A DNA stretch of 64,000 nt from Sclerodactyla briareus (GCA_026419785.1 JAODTK010005681.1:1-64000); one strand, 5' to 3'. Positions 10,537-21,387 are shown, counted from the stretch's first letter. Notes: generated by a model not told the origin, from the sequence alone. A program made the numbers and translations.

Positions 10537-12029
10537 GGACACTCCTGCTACCCACAGGCTGCATTCCAGGAAATGGTGAGAGAGAGTTATGGAAGGTTGA
10601 GGCGGACACTGTCAGCAAATCCATTGTCAGAGAACTGCGAACTGGGGTGTCATTAACCAAATGTCATTCAATCCCCATGCATGGTTCAAGCTCTCACATC
10701 GTAGTATGTGGGTTGCCATAATAAGTACATGATCCTTATTGTTTCCCGGCACTTCGAATCACTGAGCCTCTTGGCTTCTGGCTATTGTTTTCAGAGGAGC
10801 TTCTGGATTTGGCCATATTTCGGTCAGTGATTTAATAATAAACAAATATGGATGCTGTCGGCCCTGAGATGTCGTCTATGATGCTGCTTGATACTTTATA
10901 TTATGAAGCATAGTGGATATTGCCAAAACTTCACACAATTGTCAGAACCCTGACAAGGGTCAATCAGGGCCTGTTTCTGTGGAAATCTACCTGTGATTGT
11001 TTTATCATGGTTATGAATGGCCTCATTTACAACTGCATTGGGTTCTAGTTTAGGCTTTCAAACCTGGCAATGGCCCATTACTTAGGTATAATGTAGGGAT
11101 ACATGAATAAACCAAGTGGTGAGTCGTAGCAACAGGAGAGAAACATGTAAAAACTATTGATTGTTTCATTGAAGGATTGCAAAATGAAATAGGACTCATT
11201 ATTTTATGAGGAACAAAATTCAAACCTATTGATCCAAACCCCAGCTTCATACAACATTTACGGGAAAAAGTTATAGATCACAAAATTGATTTGTGATATC
11301 CATGTATATTGCATAATATTGCAAAACAGTAAATTTTGCCTTGGAGAATGTCTGCCGTCATCCCCGCAGAAGAAAAACATGTTGAGCATTTGAGCTATGT
11401 CAGGTTTTCCGAACTTGAAAAAACAATAGGATAGAGTAGGGATTCTCAATGTGTCTAGCACATCATCATAAAACATTATCCAGAGGATGCCTTGTGGTAT
11501 GTGCAATATGTATGAGATCCCCAAAAAACTAGCACATTGAAGTACAATAACTTCTCAATGGATTGTCGTATGGAGGACAAGGCTCGGAACCAATGATCCA
11601 GTGTCTTCTCTGATTAGGAGAAAGATCAACCATCCTGCCATATCTAAAATCTGCCGGGTGATGAAATCCTCCATAAACGAAATATCAAACCAACATTGTG
11701 GCATGCTTCAACTGACAGCACTGTTTAACACATACACCTTAAATTATTTGTTGTCCGTATATCAGTTAAAATGGCCCATAAAACTCTGATTCAGACCTTC
11801 ATTCCGATTTTGTACTATGCTTCCATTGGTTATACATCACTAATTAGCCAAATACACAGGTGCACTTTTATTGGGGCTCTGAAAAAAGTTGACCTTTTTT
11901 AGGGCACAGGTTTCTTTCAGAAAGAATAGGGTAATCATCAGTCAATTATATGCGATGCATGCTATAACATGTATGTGATTGATTTAGTAATGGTGACAGT
12001 AAATCTTCGTGTGTTTCTCTTCTCGGTAG

Positions 12030-12125
12030 ATTCAGCAGAACTATCAGCCGCCTAGATCCTAACAAGATTGGAGAGGTTGACTATGTAACCTTCCAGCCTA
12101 AATGGAGGACAGAGAAGCACTCTTT
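12030..12125 (+). CDS. WDR46: WDR46/UTP7 exon (LDPNKIGEVD), duplication copy 2
   Basis: Second copy of the 8077 exon. It is 96 bp long with the acceptor 'ctcggtag' and a consensus donor GTGAGT. It keeps the A missing from copy 1, so LDPNKIGEVDYVTFQ reads straight through. Family-like Met-Glu-Asp-Arg-Glu-Ala-Leu-Phe before the donor needs a one-base shift in 'cagcctaaatgg'. This copy therefore looks the more functional of the two. Confidence 0.68.
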
Positions 12126-13302
12126 GTGAGTTAGACAATGATCGTTTTGAGGGACGCTTTTCCCAGTTAATAGTGCCACATAACTGAGATGGGAGGGTGG
12201 TCGACACTGTTCCGTAAAACAAGTTAAAAATTTTGCATGAGAGATTGTACTACTCCTTTTAAAAAAATTGGTTTAAAATTGGTCATAAAACCATAATTAC
12301 GACACATGTCAGACCCTTGAATAATAAATTGCCATGTGGCCTATATTGTCTGGTGAGGTTATCCATATACTACTGAAGGGACCATTACTGTACCTTAACC
12401 TGTTTTCATCATGTAACACTCATGTTAGACACCTACTGCATCAATCTTTCCAATGTGCCTAGTATAAGCCAGTTCCGAGTACACTTAATGAGTGAAATGA
12501 TAGTGTGTCAAAGGTCATAGGGGATGACTCAGTTCGACGTTGAACGTACAGTGGTGCGAACGATCTTCGAAACTCCCCTGCCGAAATCACGAATCACTGC
12601 CATCACAAAACTTCACAGATTTCCCCCCATACTTCAATAATAACATCCGAAGACATAGGATTAATAGGTTGCGTTTTTCAAATAGTGGTGACATTAACTT
12701 TTATTGCGATTGGTGGAAATCTGACTGGATCTCGTCTATTCCCTGACTGTTCTGTGGTGAGTCCTGCACACTTAGAACTATGAACTGGCCTATTGTTGTC
12801 TGGTAAGGTGTCCATAAAACCTACTGAAGGGACTGTTACGGTACCTTACCCTGATGCACCATGTAACACACATGTCAAACATCTAATGATCAATATGCCA
12901 TTTGGCCTGTATTGTTCAGTAGTTTTTGTCCCATATAACTACAAAAGGGACATTTACTGTACCTCACTCTGATTGCACTATGTGACACACATCATCCTAA
13001 CCTAACCTACCAATGGGTACAAATCATCTTAAACAATGCAAACACCCAACCAGGGCAATCTTTCTGTGTTTAGCTGCAAAGAATTGAAGTAGTATCTGAA
13101 TAATGTATTTGCTGTGGGTGAGTAGTTTCGTTTCAATTTAATTACCTCATTGTCTTTCTGTGATTGGGAGGTGTCCAGGAATCACTGATATTTATTTCTT
13201 CTGCTAGCATTCTCATATTTATGTGTCAAATATTGATAATTACTATGATAATTTATTTAAATCTATCCCCAACTACCTCACGCAGGGACCATGTATAAGC
13301 AG

Positions 13303-13389
13303 GTCTCAAACCTCGTTACAAGATGAAGGGCAAGAGCAAGGGTTCCCCAGGAGAAGGAGAAGCATATGATGTTTGAATCCGACAAGAGG
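13303..13389 (+). CDS. WDR46: WDR46/UTP7 exon (KPRYKMKGKSKG), duplication copy 2
   Basis: Second copy of the 9360 exon, with the same acceptor 'ataagcag' and donor GAGG|GTGAGT and the same KMKGKSKGSPGEGEAY segment. It has one A fewer than copy 1 after the shared TTT run (tgtttgaatcc against tgtttgaaatcc). The two copies thus differ in a homopolymer inside an otherwise identical exon, a typical read-error pattern. Confidence 0.65.
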
Positions 13390-13734
13390 GTGAGTGCCAC
13401 CTGTTATCAGGGAGAAGATGTGCTCGTTAGGCCGAGAATGGTGCTATGTCTTGTTTTTTGTGTAGACCAGATATATGGGCAGCAGGCCTGGATCCATAGG
13501 ACAAAGTAAATACCAGCAATTCTTGATTGCATTATTGTAATTTATGGGAGTGCTACAAGCACCGAACACGGGCATGTTGCACCTATTAGTTAGCTGGTAA
13601 GCGACACCTGACCATCTCTGGATTAAGTGCAGTGGTGCTTGAGTTTTCGTGTTTTCTCTCCCTTTCCTTCCTATTGTGGAAATACTACTCGCTGTCTAAC
13701 AGCGTAAAGTGTTGTAGTTTGGTGTGAGATCGGC

Positions 13735-14060
13735 GAGTAGTTTAATTTAGTGAAAAAATGGTCAGGAAGGACAAAATCCTCATGAGAGACCGGTAGCCAC
13801 AACATCCCACAAGAAGAAGAAAGCCCAGATGCCTGAAGAAGTTTGTCCACAATTCTTGAAAAATACATCAAGACTTAAACACATTCGCACTCTCAGACAG
13901 ACCAATATCTTCAGGAAAGCTTTCCACTCATAATAACCACTGCGAGAAGAAATATTCCTGACTGTCCAATCCACAAGCGTTTACGACCAACGACGCTTGA
14001 GGAAATGACCCCCCTTTCGTGGTAATTGGAACTTAAAAAAAAAATAGTGAAAGGAATGGC
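13735..14060 (-). mobile_element. LINE 3' end, duplication copy 2
   Basis: Duplicate of 9790-10100 in the second unit, again minus-strand with a fragment reading SRSGYYEWKAFLKI. It shows the insertion was present before the segment duplicated. Confidence 0.65.
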
Positions 14061-14309
14061 ACATTGTAATCCCTCACTCTTATGTCCACACATGTCACCA
14101 GCACTTGAATGTGTTAGAAATGGGACTGTTGTAATCAATGAAACTATTTTCATAGAACCCAAAGATTTTCAGATTGACAGAATTTTTGACATTTCCACTA
14201 GTCTGTCCTTAGACTGGACTTTGTTCCTTTCAGTGTTGTCCTTCGTCTCTTTCCACTCCTGTGTCGTTGTATAGCATCTTGAATAAGTTGTCTTTCACCA
14301 TCTTCACAG

Positions 14310-14456
14310 GAGGAGACCATTCTGGCGCGTCCAAAAAGAGGAAAAAGCAGGAAGAAGGAGAAGAAAGTGAACAAACGAAGAGGATACACAACGGCATTGG
14401 ACAGGTTCACCCCTAGAAACTTGATGATGGAAGGAAAACTTTCTGTATGGGAATGA
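14310..14456 (+). CDS. WDR46: WDR46/UTP7 terminal exon (ALDRF), duplication copy 2
   Basis: The acceptor 'catcttcacag' is followed by an open frame to TGA at 14454-14456: EETILARPKRGKSRKKEKK, then GYTTALDRF and a 14-residue tail. The ALDRF motif near the C-terminus and the basic run before it are WDR46/Utp7 hallmarks. A second frame here (KKRKKQEEGEESEQTKR) also looks coding-like but lacks the ALDRF motif and stops within 40 codons. If the duplication is real, this would be the native 3' end and copy 1 an internal duplicate, or the reverse; the sequence alone does not say. Confidence 0.68.
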   Translation, partial: EETILARPKRGKSRKKEKKVNKRRGYTTALDRFTPRNLMMEGKLSVWE

Positions 14457-14605
14457 GACCCTCCTGCTAAGCCACAGGCTCATTCCAGAGAATGTGAGAG
14501 AGAGGTTTATTGAAGGTTAGGTTTTGACAACTGTCAGCAATCCATTGTCAGAGAACTGGCGTAACTGGGGGTGTCATTAACCAAATGTTCATTCAGAGCC
14601 CCATG

Positions 14606-15369
14606 TCTTCCTAATGTACCTCTGCTGACTGCCCAGTTCAGTGATAGGCAGCTGGACGTAAGTGCTTCACATCCTCACTCATGAGGGAGGGACTATGAAC
14701 TTTCTGCTTCCAAACACAGACTGTATTCGGTGATATGCACCAGGACTAATGCACGGCTCAAGTCCTAACTCTTCTCCGGTATCTCTGCTGATACGAACGA
14801 ATCCATTTCGATCATACCCATCCTCACACTCAATGGCACTATTAATCAGACTGATTTGAATTTTTGATTGTTGATGCTACGGGTTTCAGGAAGCCATTTT
14901 GACTCTCGTGGACCCTCCCCCCTTATTTGTCGTCTGGTGTGAGTTTTTCCATGTGCAGCGAAGACAATACAGTGACTGCTTACTGATGCTTACAGTCCGT
15001 TGCCCACTTGACAATTTACATGCTTCACGAGCGTTGCAAGACTTTGCCATCAATAGACCGTGAGCATTTGTTGCATTCTGTCTGTGCCTGATCTCAGTAA
15101 TCTGAGGTAGCTAAAAACCTCACTGCCTCTGGTAAAGCACAGGCCTTGCACATGGCCCAACCTTCAGAAGAAATGTTGTAATGTCCCAAGTCAGTTCATC
15201 CCATAGCTTTCAAATGGAACTACAGTACTGCCATTCTATGTGGAGCTCTACATTAGTGATCGAGGAGAAAAATAATCACCAAGAGGGCGCTTTTTAGGCA
15301 CTCTTAAAAGGATGGAATCACGGAGGTGAAACTATAGCTACAACTGGTCAGAAACTCAACATTCTACTG
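14606..15369. other. Unique spacer between the two tandem duplications
   Basis: No coding likeness or repeat noted. It could contain the WDR46 3' UTR, but no obvious polyadenylation context was identified. Confidence 0.35.
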
Positions 15370-15706
15370 CTATGGGTATCTTCATTATCATACATTATAC
15401 TTCATTTGTGTTCGGCTAGTATTCCATAGTGCAGATGAGATATGGGTGGGGGGGAGAATACTTTGTTTTAGGAAAGAAACTATGGAATGAGTGGACAGAC
15501 CATAAAATTCTAGCAGCTCTTGTCTAATAGTTGTTAAATTGCTTTCTGAAAAAGATGCCTTTAGGGGAGATATGGGATGGATCCTCAGGGTATTTGTGCC
15601 TATTTTGCTGGTCGTTCCCTTTAACCCTTGATGAATATCTACATGGCAGCCTATATGTGCAGTCCAATTAATTTTACATTTTTTTGCTGGCATGTACCCG
15701 ACATAG

Positions 15707-15810
15707 TGGATGTCTTGTCGCATCTGGCACCCATTGAATCCTAGCCTAATACTTCTATCATGGTAGTACTCTTCCAGAATTCCCTTGTAGGATGACAGGG
15801 GCTGTACACG
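15707..15810 (+). CDS. Candidate exon of an unidentified gene, copy 1
   Basis: Homologue of 18870-18973, with the same 104-bp length between acceptor 'acccgacatag' and donor CACG|GTGAGC. The frame is broken here by compensating indels, whereas copy 2 is open. I do not recognise the product. Conservation of length and of both splice sites between two diverged copies is the main argument for an exon. Confidence 0.35.
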
Positions 15811-16047
15811 GTGAGCATTGATTTACTCTAGAGAAGGATTTGAAAATTAGGGGGAAGGGTGAGGTACCTTCAGCCTGCACATGCACAGTGCCTAATAGTT
15901 CATATGTGCTAGTCTGGCTGGATGGGGGACAGATTTGTTAGCTACATGCTGTTGTCCTGGCCTCACTTGGTGGATGGCTCAGAAAATAAAATTGTACAAA
16001 CAACTATACATTTCTACTTGCATTATTTTGTTCATATTTGTGTTTAG

Positions 16048-16157
16048 TTTGGTTGGTGAGCTCGTAAACGCGATGAGTGCTGACATGGGCATCGATGACA
16101 TTGTACCAGTGGCTGGGTACAGAGGGGGTGCAACGTGCATGCTCCCCTAGGATCAAG
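16048..16157 (+). CDS. Candidate second exon of the unidentified gene, copy 1
   Basis: The acceptor 'tttgtgtttag' is followed by an open stretch reading Leu-Val-Gly-Glu-Leu..., then MSADMGIDDIVPVAGYRGG and a stop or a donor ATCAAG|GTAATA. Copy 2 (19210) reads Phe-Val-Gly-Glu-Leu-Tyr-Arg-Arg-Glu-Ala-Asp-Met-Gly in phase with the preceding candidate exon. Which frame is right cannot be settled because of indels. No known family was recognised. Confidence 0.3.
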
Positions 16158-16534
16158 GTAATATAGTTTAACAGTTCCAGTTATACCCTAACAGCGAGCC
16201 AACCTTTCATACGCATCCTCCACACCTGCCTCTATTATAACTAGATTCCCCACTCAAAAATATGGTTGGTTTGGTGGGAGGGGGGGCACCCAGTAGTAAA
16301 GGGTTTCAAAGGGCTAATCAGGGACTCCAAAACACCAAACAGAGGGAGTGTGTGCACCCCCATGTAAGCAATTTTTTTTGAAGCAGCAGGGCATGCTCCC
16401 TCTGCTGCAAATGGGTATATCCATTGTTATAAGCAGTGCCACCAGACTCCCCAAGAATTGAGGATTGTATTAAATTCACCAAGAGCTTTCAAAATGCATT
16501 GAAGACCAGAAAGCCAAAAGGCTTAGTGATTCCC

Positions 16535-18100
16535 TGTCAACCATATAGCCAGACACAAGACAAATGGGAGATTGAACAGTCTTATGGGAATAATAACGTC
16601 TGACAAATTTCCCATTTTCCCCAACCAAACCATAGGTGTCCTATACTCTGATAAGGAAGTACACACTAAATTTCAAGGTTTCAGACTCGACATCTGGTGA
16701 CCTCAAATGAACTCTGACAGACCCCAAAACAATAGGGTAATGTACTCATCAGGGGAACTCATATACCAAGAATTAGCTGCAATTCCATCTGGGTGGGCGA
16801 GTTATCGTGTTACAAGTCAAAAATTGGGTACAAAAAGATTCACTCTTCTTCACAAAATTTTCATATTTCTTGACCAAACATCACCTCCGACCTGGACCAA
16901 AAAACAATAGGAGTTTCTGTACTCTCCATAAGAAAGCTATCACACAAAGTTCCAACTCTGATCAGACCACACTTCTGGACTTAGTGGGTTTACCAAGGTT
17001 TTCCAGATTGGACCTCTGGAACTCGACCTGACCACATGAAGTTATGAACTTCATCCATCAGGTGGGGGGCATTAGCGTGTTTACAGCAAAACTGGCTAAA
17101 TATTGACTTTCTCATATTTTATATTTTTGACTGAAATTCCACCCCCGACCAAGACCAAAACAATAGGGTTCCTGTACGCCCCAGGAGGAAGCTACACACC
17201 AAATTTCAACCTGATTGGACCGAATATTCTGGACTTATCGTGTTTACAAGGTTTTCAGACTTTGACCTCTGTTGACCTCAGAGACCTTACCCAAACAATA
17301 GGTTCATGTACTCATTCATGGGAAAAATACAAGTATGAGCTTCAGCCATCCATGGGGGTGAGTTATCGTGTGTTCAGCCAAAATTGGCCAAAAATATTGG
17401 ACTTTTCTCACATTTTCTATTTTGGAATAATTTCACCTCTGACCAAAACCAAAAAACAATTAGGGTTCTGTACTCCCCATAAGGAAAGCTATTACACCAA
17501 ATTTCAACTGATCTACCTAACCATTCTGAAAAATTAGCGTGTTTACAAGGTTTTCGACTTTGAACCTAGGGACCTCAGATGACCTCTGACGGAACAAAAC
17601 AATAGGGATCATGTACTCATAATGGGAAACACGAATACCAAGTATAAGCTTCATCATCATCCATGTGGGGTTTGAGTTATCGTGTTTACCACCAACATTG
17701 GCCCAAACTATTGACTTTTCCACATTCCTATTTTGTGACTGAAATTCACACACTCAAAAGAAACACCCCTACCAAACCAAAAACATAGGGTTCCTGTACT
17801 CCCCTAAGAAACTATACACCCAAATTTCAACTTGATCTGACTACCATTCTGGAACTTATTGTGTTACAAGGTTTTCAGACTTTGACCTCTAGTGACCTCA
17901 GATGACCTCTGACCTGAACCCAAAAACAATAGGAATAATTTTCTCATCATGGGGAAACACACAGACCAATTAGAACCTGATTACTTGGACCTGATCACGT
18001 TTCGTGCTTACAAGCTGGGCGTCACCACACACACAACTGCACACCACACACACACGACGTTGACTGCATAGTTCCTCTGTCTTCGTCAAGGAATCAAAAA
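16535..18100 (+). mobile_element. Repeat element D, copy in duplication II copy 1
   Basis: It begins near 'atagccagacacaagaca', followed by about four ~300-bp tandem units ('aaaacaatagggttcatgta', 'gagcttcatccatcc..gtgggg', 'gagttatcgtgtttac', 'ttgaccaaaattcacccc', 'gacctctggtgacctcag'). It then has a CA-rich tract (18020-18056), 'gactgcatag' and an imperfect hairpin ending 'gtcaaggaatcaaa'. The fullest copy is at 40.4-42.4 kb. No coding capacity is seen, so it is a non-autonomous element. Confidence 0.7.
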
Positions 18101-18869
18101 AGTTAAGCCCCAGCAAATCTGTTAAGAATCTTTCTCATTAACTATGGTAGACCCTCCTCTCCATGGCAGGTGGGGGATAATCTCCACATCCCACTATAAT
18201 TGCTCCATAACCCAGAGGTGAAGATCTATGGAAAATCAAATTTAGTAAACCAACCTCATATAAACCAAACACTCAACTTGAATTATGCGGCTGTTTATTG
18301 CAGAAATTTTATTTTGTAGAAAAATCATAGAATTACCAAAATCGACAGAACTAAAAGCTGGGCTTCATAAATTATAGATATCATGGAAGCAAAATAGTTA
18401 AGATCAACTCACGTACAATGGTCACGAAAAAACAACTTCACATATTTTTTGTCCATCAACGTATCAAAAGATACAAGTGGTCGTTCAATTTGCCGAAAAC
18501 GATCTTTCATTCAGTAAAAATGGGATATTTTACCTGTACATTATCATACATTACTACTCATTTGGGTTCACAGGCTAGTATCCTAGGTGCAGATGTGATA
18601 TGGGGGGGAGAATACTTTTTTAGAAAGAAACTATGAATGAGTGGACAGACATAAAATTCTATCAGCTCTTGTCCTAATAGCTGTTAAATGGCTTATGAGA
18701 AAAGAATGCCTTTAGGTTAGTAGGGATCGTCCTCATGGTGATGTGCCTATTTTTTGTGTTTTTTTTTGGTTTGGGTGTCGTTCCCTTAATCTAGATGATA
18801 CTACTATGGAGCCTAATCTGTGTCAGGCCATTAATTTTACATTTTTTTGCTGGCATGCACCCGACATAG

Positions 18870-18973
18870 TGGATGTCTTGTCGCATCTGCACCCATTTAT
18901 CCTAGCCTCATACTTCTATCATGGTAGTTACTCTCCAGATTCCCTTGTTAAGGATGACATTGGGCTGTACAAG
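18870..18973 (+). CDS. Candidate exon of an unidentified gene, copy 2
   Basis: Acceptor 'cacccgacatag', donor TACAAG|GTAGCA, 104 bp, open in one frame: Asp-Val-Leu-Ser-His-Leu-His-Pro-Phe-Ile-Leu, then ASYFYHGSYSPDSLVKDDI and Gly-Leu-Tyr-Lys. The composition is protein-like (mixed helical start, then a polar loop), and the frame stays open upstream to 18743. Joining to 19210 keeps phase (Lys | Phe-Val-Gly-Glu-Leu-Tyr). I cannot name the family. Confidence 0.42.
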
Positions 18974-19209
18974 GTAGCATTGATTGTAAGAGAGGAGAGT
19001 TTTGAAAATTAAGGGGGAAGGTTGGGTTACCTTCAGCCTGCACAGGCGAAGTGCTATAGTTTCATATGCCTAGTCTTGCTGGATGGGGGACAGATTTGTT
19101 AGCTACATGCTGTTGTCCTGGCCTTCACTTGGTGGATGGCTGGCTAAAATAAATTTGAACAAACACTCTAAATTTTCTACTTGCATTATTTTGTCGTATT
19201 TGTTTTTAG

Positions 19210-19309
19210 TTTGTTGGTGAGCTGTACCGACGGGAGGCTGACATGGGCACATGACATTGTACCATGGCTGGGTCACAGGGGGTTGCAACGTGCATGCTCC
19301 CAGATAAGC
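19210..19309 (+). CDS. Candidate second exon of the unidentified gene, copy 2
   Basis: Acceptor 'tgtttttag' and donor AAGC|GTAATA. In phase with 18870-18973 it reads FVGELYRREADMG before a frame slip, after which copy 1 suggests ...DIVPVAGYRGGATCML. About 10 bp shorter than copy 1 because of scattered indels. Confidence 0.33.
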
Positions 19310-19689
19310 GTAATATCTTTTCAAAACAGTTCCAGTTCATACCCTAACGGACCAACCTTTCTCATCACGCATCCTCCCCATCCTCCCTCCCTGCCTCATT
19401 TAAACTATCCTTTCCCCCACTCACAAATATGTTGGTTTGGGTGGGAGGGGTCACCATTAGCCGTGGTTTCAACAGTGCTATTCAGGGACCACTCCAAACC
19501 AACAGAGGTGAGTGTGTGCACCCCCCATGTAAGCAAGAAGCAGCAGGGCATGCTTTCTCTGCAACTTGGTATCTCCATTGTTATAAGCAGTGCCACCAGA
19601 CTCCCCAGATGACGGGATTTTGTCTTATAATCACCAGAGCTTTCAAAATGCATTGAAGACCAGAAAAGCCAAAGGCTTAGTGATTCCTT

Positions 19690-20655
19690 TCCTCTTTCTG
19701 ACAACCTATAGCCCGACACAGGACAAATGGAAGATTGCAAGCACCATCTCATTATGTGAACCATAACTTCTGACAAATTCCCCAACCCCCTCGGGCTCCT
19801 ATACTCTTGATAAGAAAGCACACACTAAATTTCAAAGGTTTCAGACTCTGACTTCTGGTGCCCCTCAATGCAACTCCTGAACCTGGCCCAAAAACATAGG
19901 GTTAATGTCCTCAATCATGGAACTCATACACAAGCAGACTTCATCCATCTGGGTTAGTCAGTTATTGTTTTTTCCAAGTCAAATGGTCAAAATATTCACT
20001 TTTCACAAATTTCATATTCTTGACCAAAAATCACCTCCGACCTGGACCAAAAAAAAAAGGGTTTTCTGTCTCTCCATAAGACAGGCTACACACGCAATCT
20101 TCAACCTTGATCAGACAACATTCTGGGACTTATTGTGTTCACAAGTTTTCAGACTTTGACCTCTAACTGACCGCACAACATTAGGACACAGTAGGACAAA
20201 AACGTTCATCATTAGGGAACCCACATCCAAGTATAGCTTCATTCCAGCCGGTTGGGGTGGAGTTATCGTGGTTTCCAAGCCAACATTGGCCAAAATATTG
20301 ACTTTTCACATTTTTTTTCTATTTTTGAACCACAATTCACCCCAACCTGAACCAAAACAATAGGGTTCTTTTACTCCCCATAAGGAAGCTATAACACAAT
20401 TTCAATCTGATCACGGACCACCCTGCTGACTTACGTGTTTTACAAGGTTTTCAGGAACTTTGACCTCTCTGACCTCTGACCTGACCCAAAAACAATAGGA
20501 TCTGTACTCTCAGGGGAACCACATACCAAGTATGAGCCTGATCTACTCCCACCTGATCAAGTTATCGTGTTACAACGCTGGGCGTCACACACACCACTCC
20601 ACACACCACGACGTGACTGCATAGATTCCTTGACTTTGTCAAGGAATCAAATGTT
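19690..20655 (+). mobile_element. Repeat element D, shorter copy with perfect terminal hairpin
   Basis: It begins near 'cctatagcccgacacagg' and holds about two tandem units, a CA-poor 'cacacaccactccacacacc' tract, 'gactgcatag', and then GATTCCTTGAC-TTT-GTCAAGGAATC at 20625-20649, a perfect 11-bp stem with a 3-base loop. It is the counterpart of 16535-18100 in the duplication but has lost units. Confidence 0.7.
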
Positions 20656-21088
20656 AGCTCCAGTCAGAATCTGTAAGACTCTGTTTCTCATTCCTCTGGT
20701 AGACCCCTCCTCTCCATGGCAGTGTTGGATACTCCACATCCACTATACTGCTCCATAACCCAGAGGTGAAGATCTATGAGAAATCAAATTTAGGTAAAAC
20801 ACAACCTTCCATACAACCCAGGAACAACCCCACTTGATATGCGGCTGTTTATTGCCGACATTTTTATTTTGTAGGCCAAATCAATAAATTAAACTTACCA
20901 AAATCTACTATATAAAACAGGGCTTTTAAATTATATTCATGAAGCAAAATCGGTTAAGATCGCACTCAAGTACCATGGGTCACGAAAAAACAACATTTTT
21001 TGTTCCATCAACGTTATGAAAAGATACAAGTGGTCGTTTAATTTGCCGAAAACGATCTTCAAAGTCTTAAAAATGGGATTTTTTTTAC

Positions 21089-21321
21089 CTGTCCGAGAGC
21101 CCTGGTGATATCACAAGGGATCTTTCTGCTACATTGTGCCATGAACTGTTCCTATCCAACATGCCGCGTCTAAAAAATTGTTGAACATAGCACGCAAAAA
21201 GCAGGCCCTTAGAATGAAGAGATTTTTGCGCGCAAGCGTCTAAAGTAGCTACTGAGAATCTGTACAGAACCACCGCACAACCGTCCGTTTCTCCTGCCTC
21301 CATGTTTTTGGACAATGACAA
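21089..21321 (-). CDS. Likely first coding exon of an unidentified minus-strand gene
   Basis: From ATG at 21321 (or a second ATG at 21303 starting Met-Glu-Ala-Gly-Glu-Thr-Asp-Gly) the minus strand is open to a consensus-like donor ACAG|GTAAAA at 21088. The 70-odd residues are balanced in composition, include CVVLYRF-like and FACYVQQFFRRGMLD runs, and end ERSLVISPGLSD. A TATA box lies about 60 bp upstream. I do not recognise the protein. Downstream exons would lie at lower coordinates inside the duplicated region, but none on the minus strand was found there, so the gene may have been broken by the duplication. It could also be a short chance frame; the promoter plus donor make that less likely. 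Confidence 0.42.
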
Positions 21322-21378
21322 ATGTGTTTGAATGTGAGAACGCGCTGCCTGCCCTTTATGCGGTGTTCTGCCAATGCA

Positions 21379-21387
21379 TTATTTATA
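21379..21387 (-). promoter_or_regulatory. TATA box for the minus-strand exon at 21321
   Basis: The minus strand reads GTGTATAAATAATGC, a near-consensus TATAAATA, about 57-65 bp before the first ATG at 21321. A transcription start some 30 bp downstream would leave a 5' UTR of about 30 bases. Confidence 0.45.

Larger units (their letters stand above)
6693..10670 (+). repeat. Tandem duplication I, copy 1 (~3.98 kb)
   Basis: This unit repeats directly in 10671-14605. Both begin near 'tcaagctctcacat.gtag' and end near 'gtcattaaccaaatg.tcatt'. Homologous points are offset by about 3980 bp at the left end and about 3940 bp from 8.6 kb onward. The middle is nearly identical: about 200 bases at 8596-8802 and 12540-12746 give the same 68 codons. 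The first kilobase and the last few hundred bases are full of small indels. Each unit contains the last three WDR46 exons. Confidence 0.9.
10671..14605 (+). repeat. Tandem duplication I, copy 2 (~3.94 kb)
   Basis: Direct repeat of 6693-10670 with the same internal order: ~120-bp motif array, three WDR46 exons and a LINE 3' end. After 14605 the sequence continues into unrelated DNA, so there are exactly two units. The junction at 10670 lies within 'ccccatgcatggttcaag'. The matching ends share only a few bases (ccatg), consistent with a microhomology junction or an assembly join. Confidence 0.9.
15370..18540 (+). repeat. Tandem duplication II, copy 1 (~3.17 kb)
   Basis: It starts near 'attatcatacattatact' and ends near 'gggatattttacctgta'. 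The same order of text recurs in 18541-21085: a G-rich 'atatgggtggggg' block, 'tttttttgctggcatg.acc', two candidate exons, repeat element D, the hairpin and 'aacgatctttc'. Copy 1 is longer mostly because its repeat element D holds more units. Small indels are very frequent throughout. Confidence 0.85.
18541..21085 (+). repeat. Tandem duplication II, copy 2 (~2.55 kb)
   Basis: Direct repeat of 15370-18540. The right edge falls at 'ttttttacctgtc', exactly at the splice donor of the minus-strand first exon at 21089-21321. The last shared bases are the intron side of that donor. Confidence 0.85.

Noticed and set aside
19405..19821. 138-codon minus frame and 143-codon plus frame (19181-19612)
   Set aside because: They overlap on opposite strands inside duplication II; the homologous part of the first unit is not open in either, so they are chance frames.
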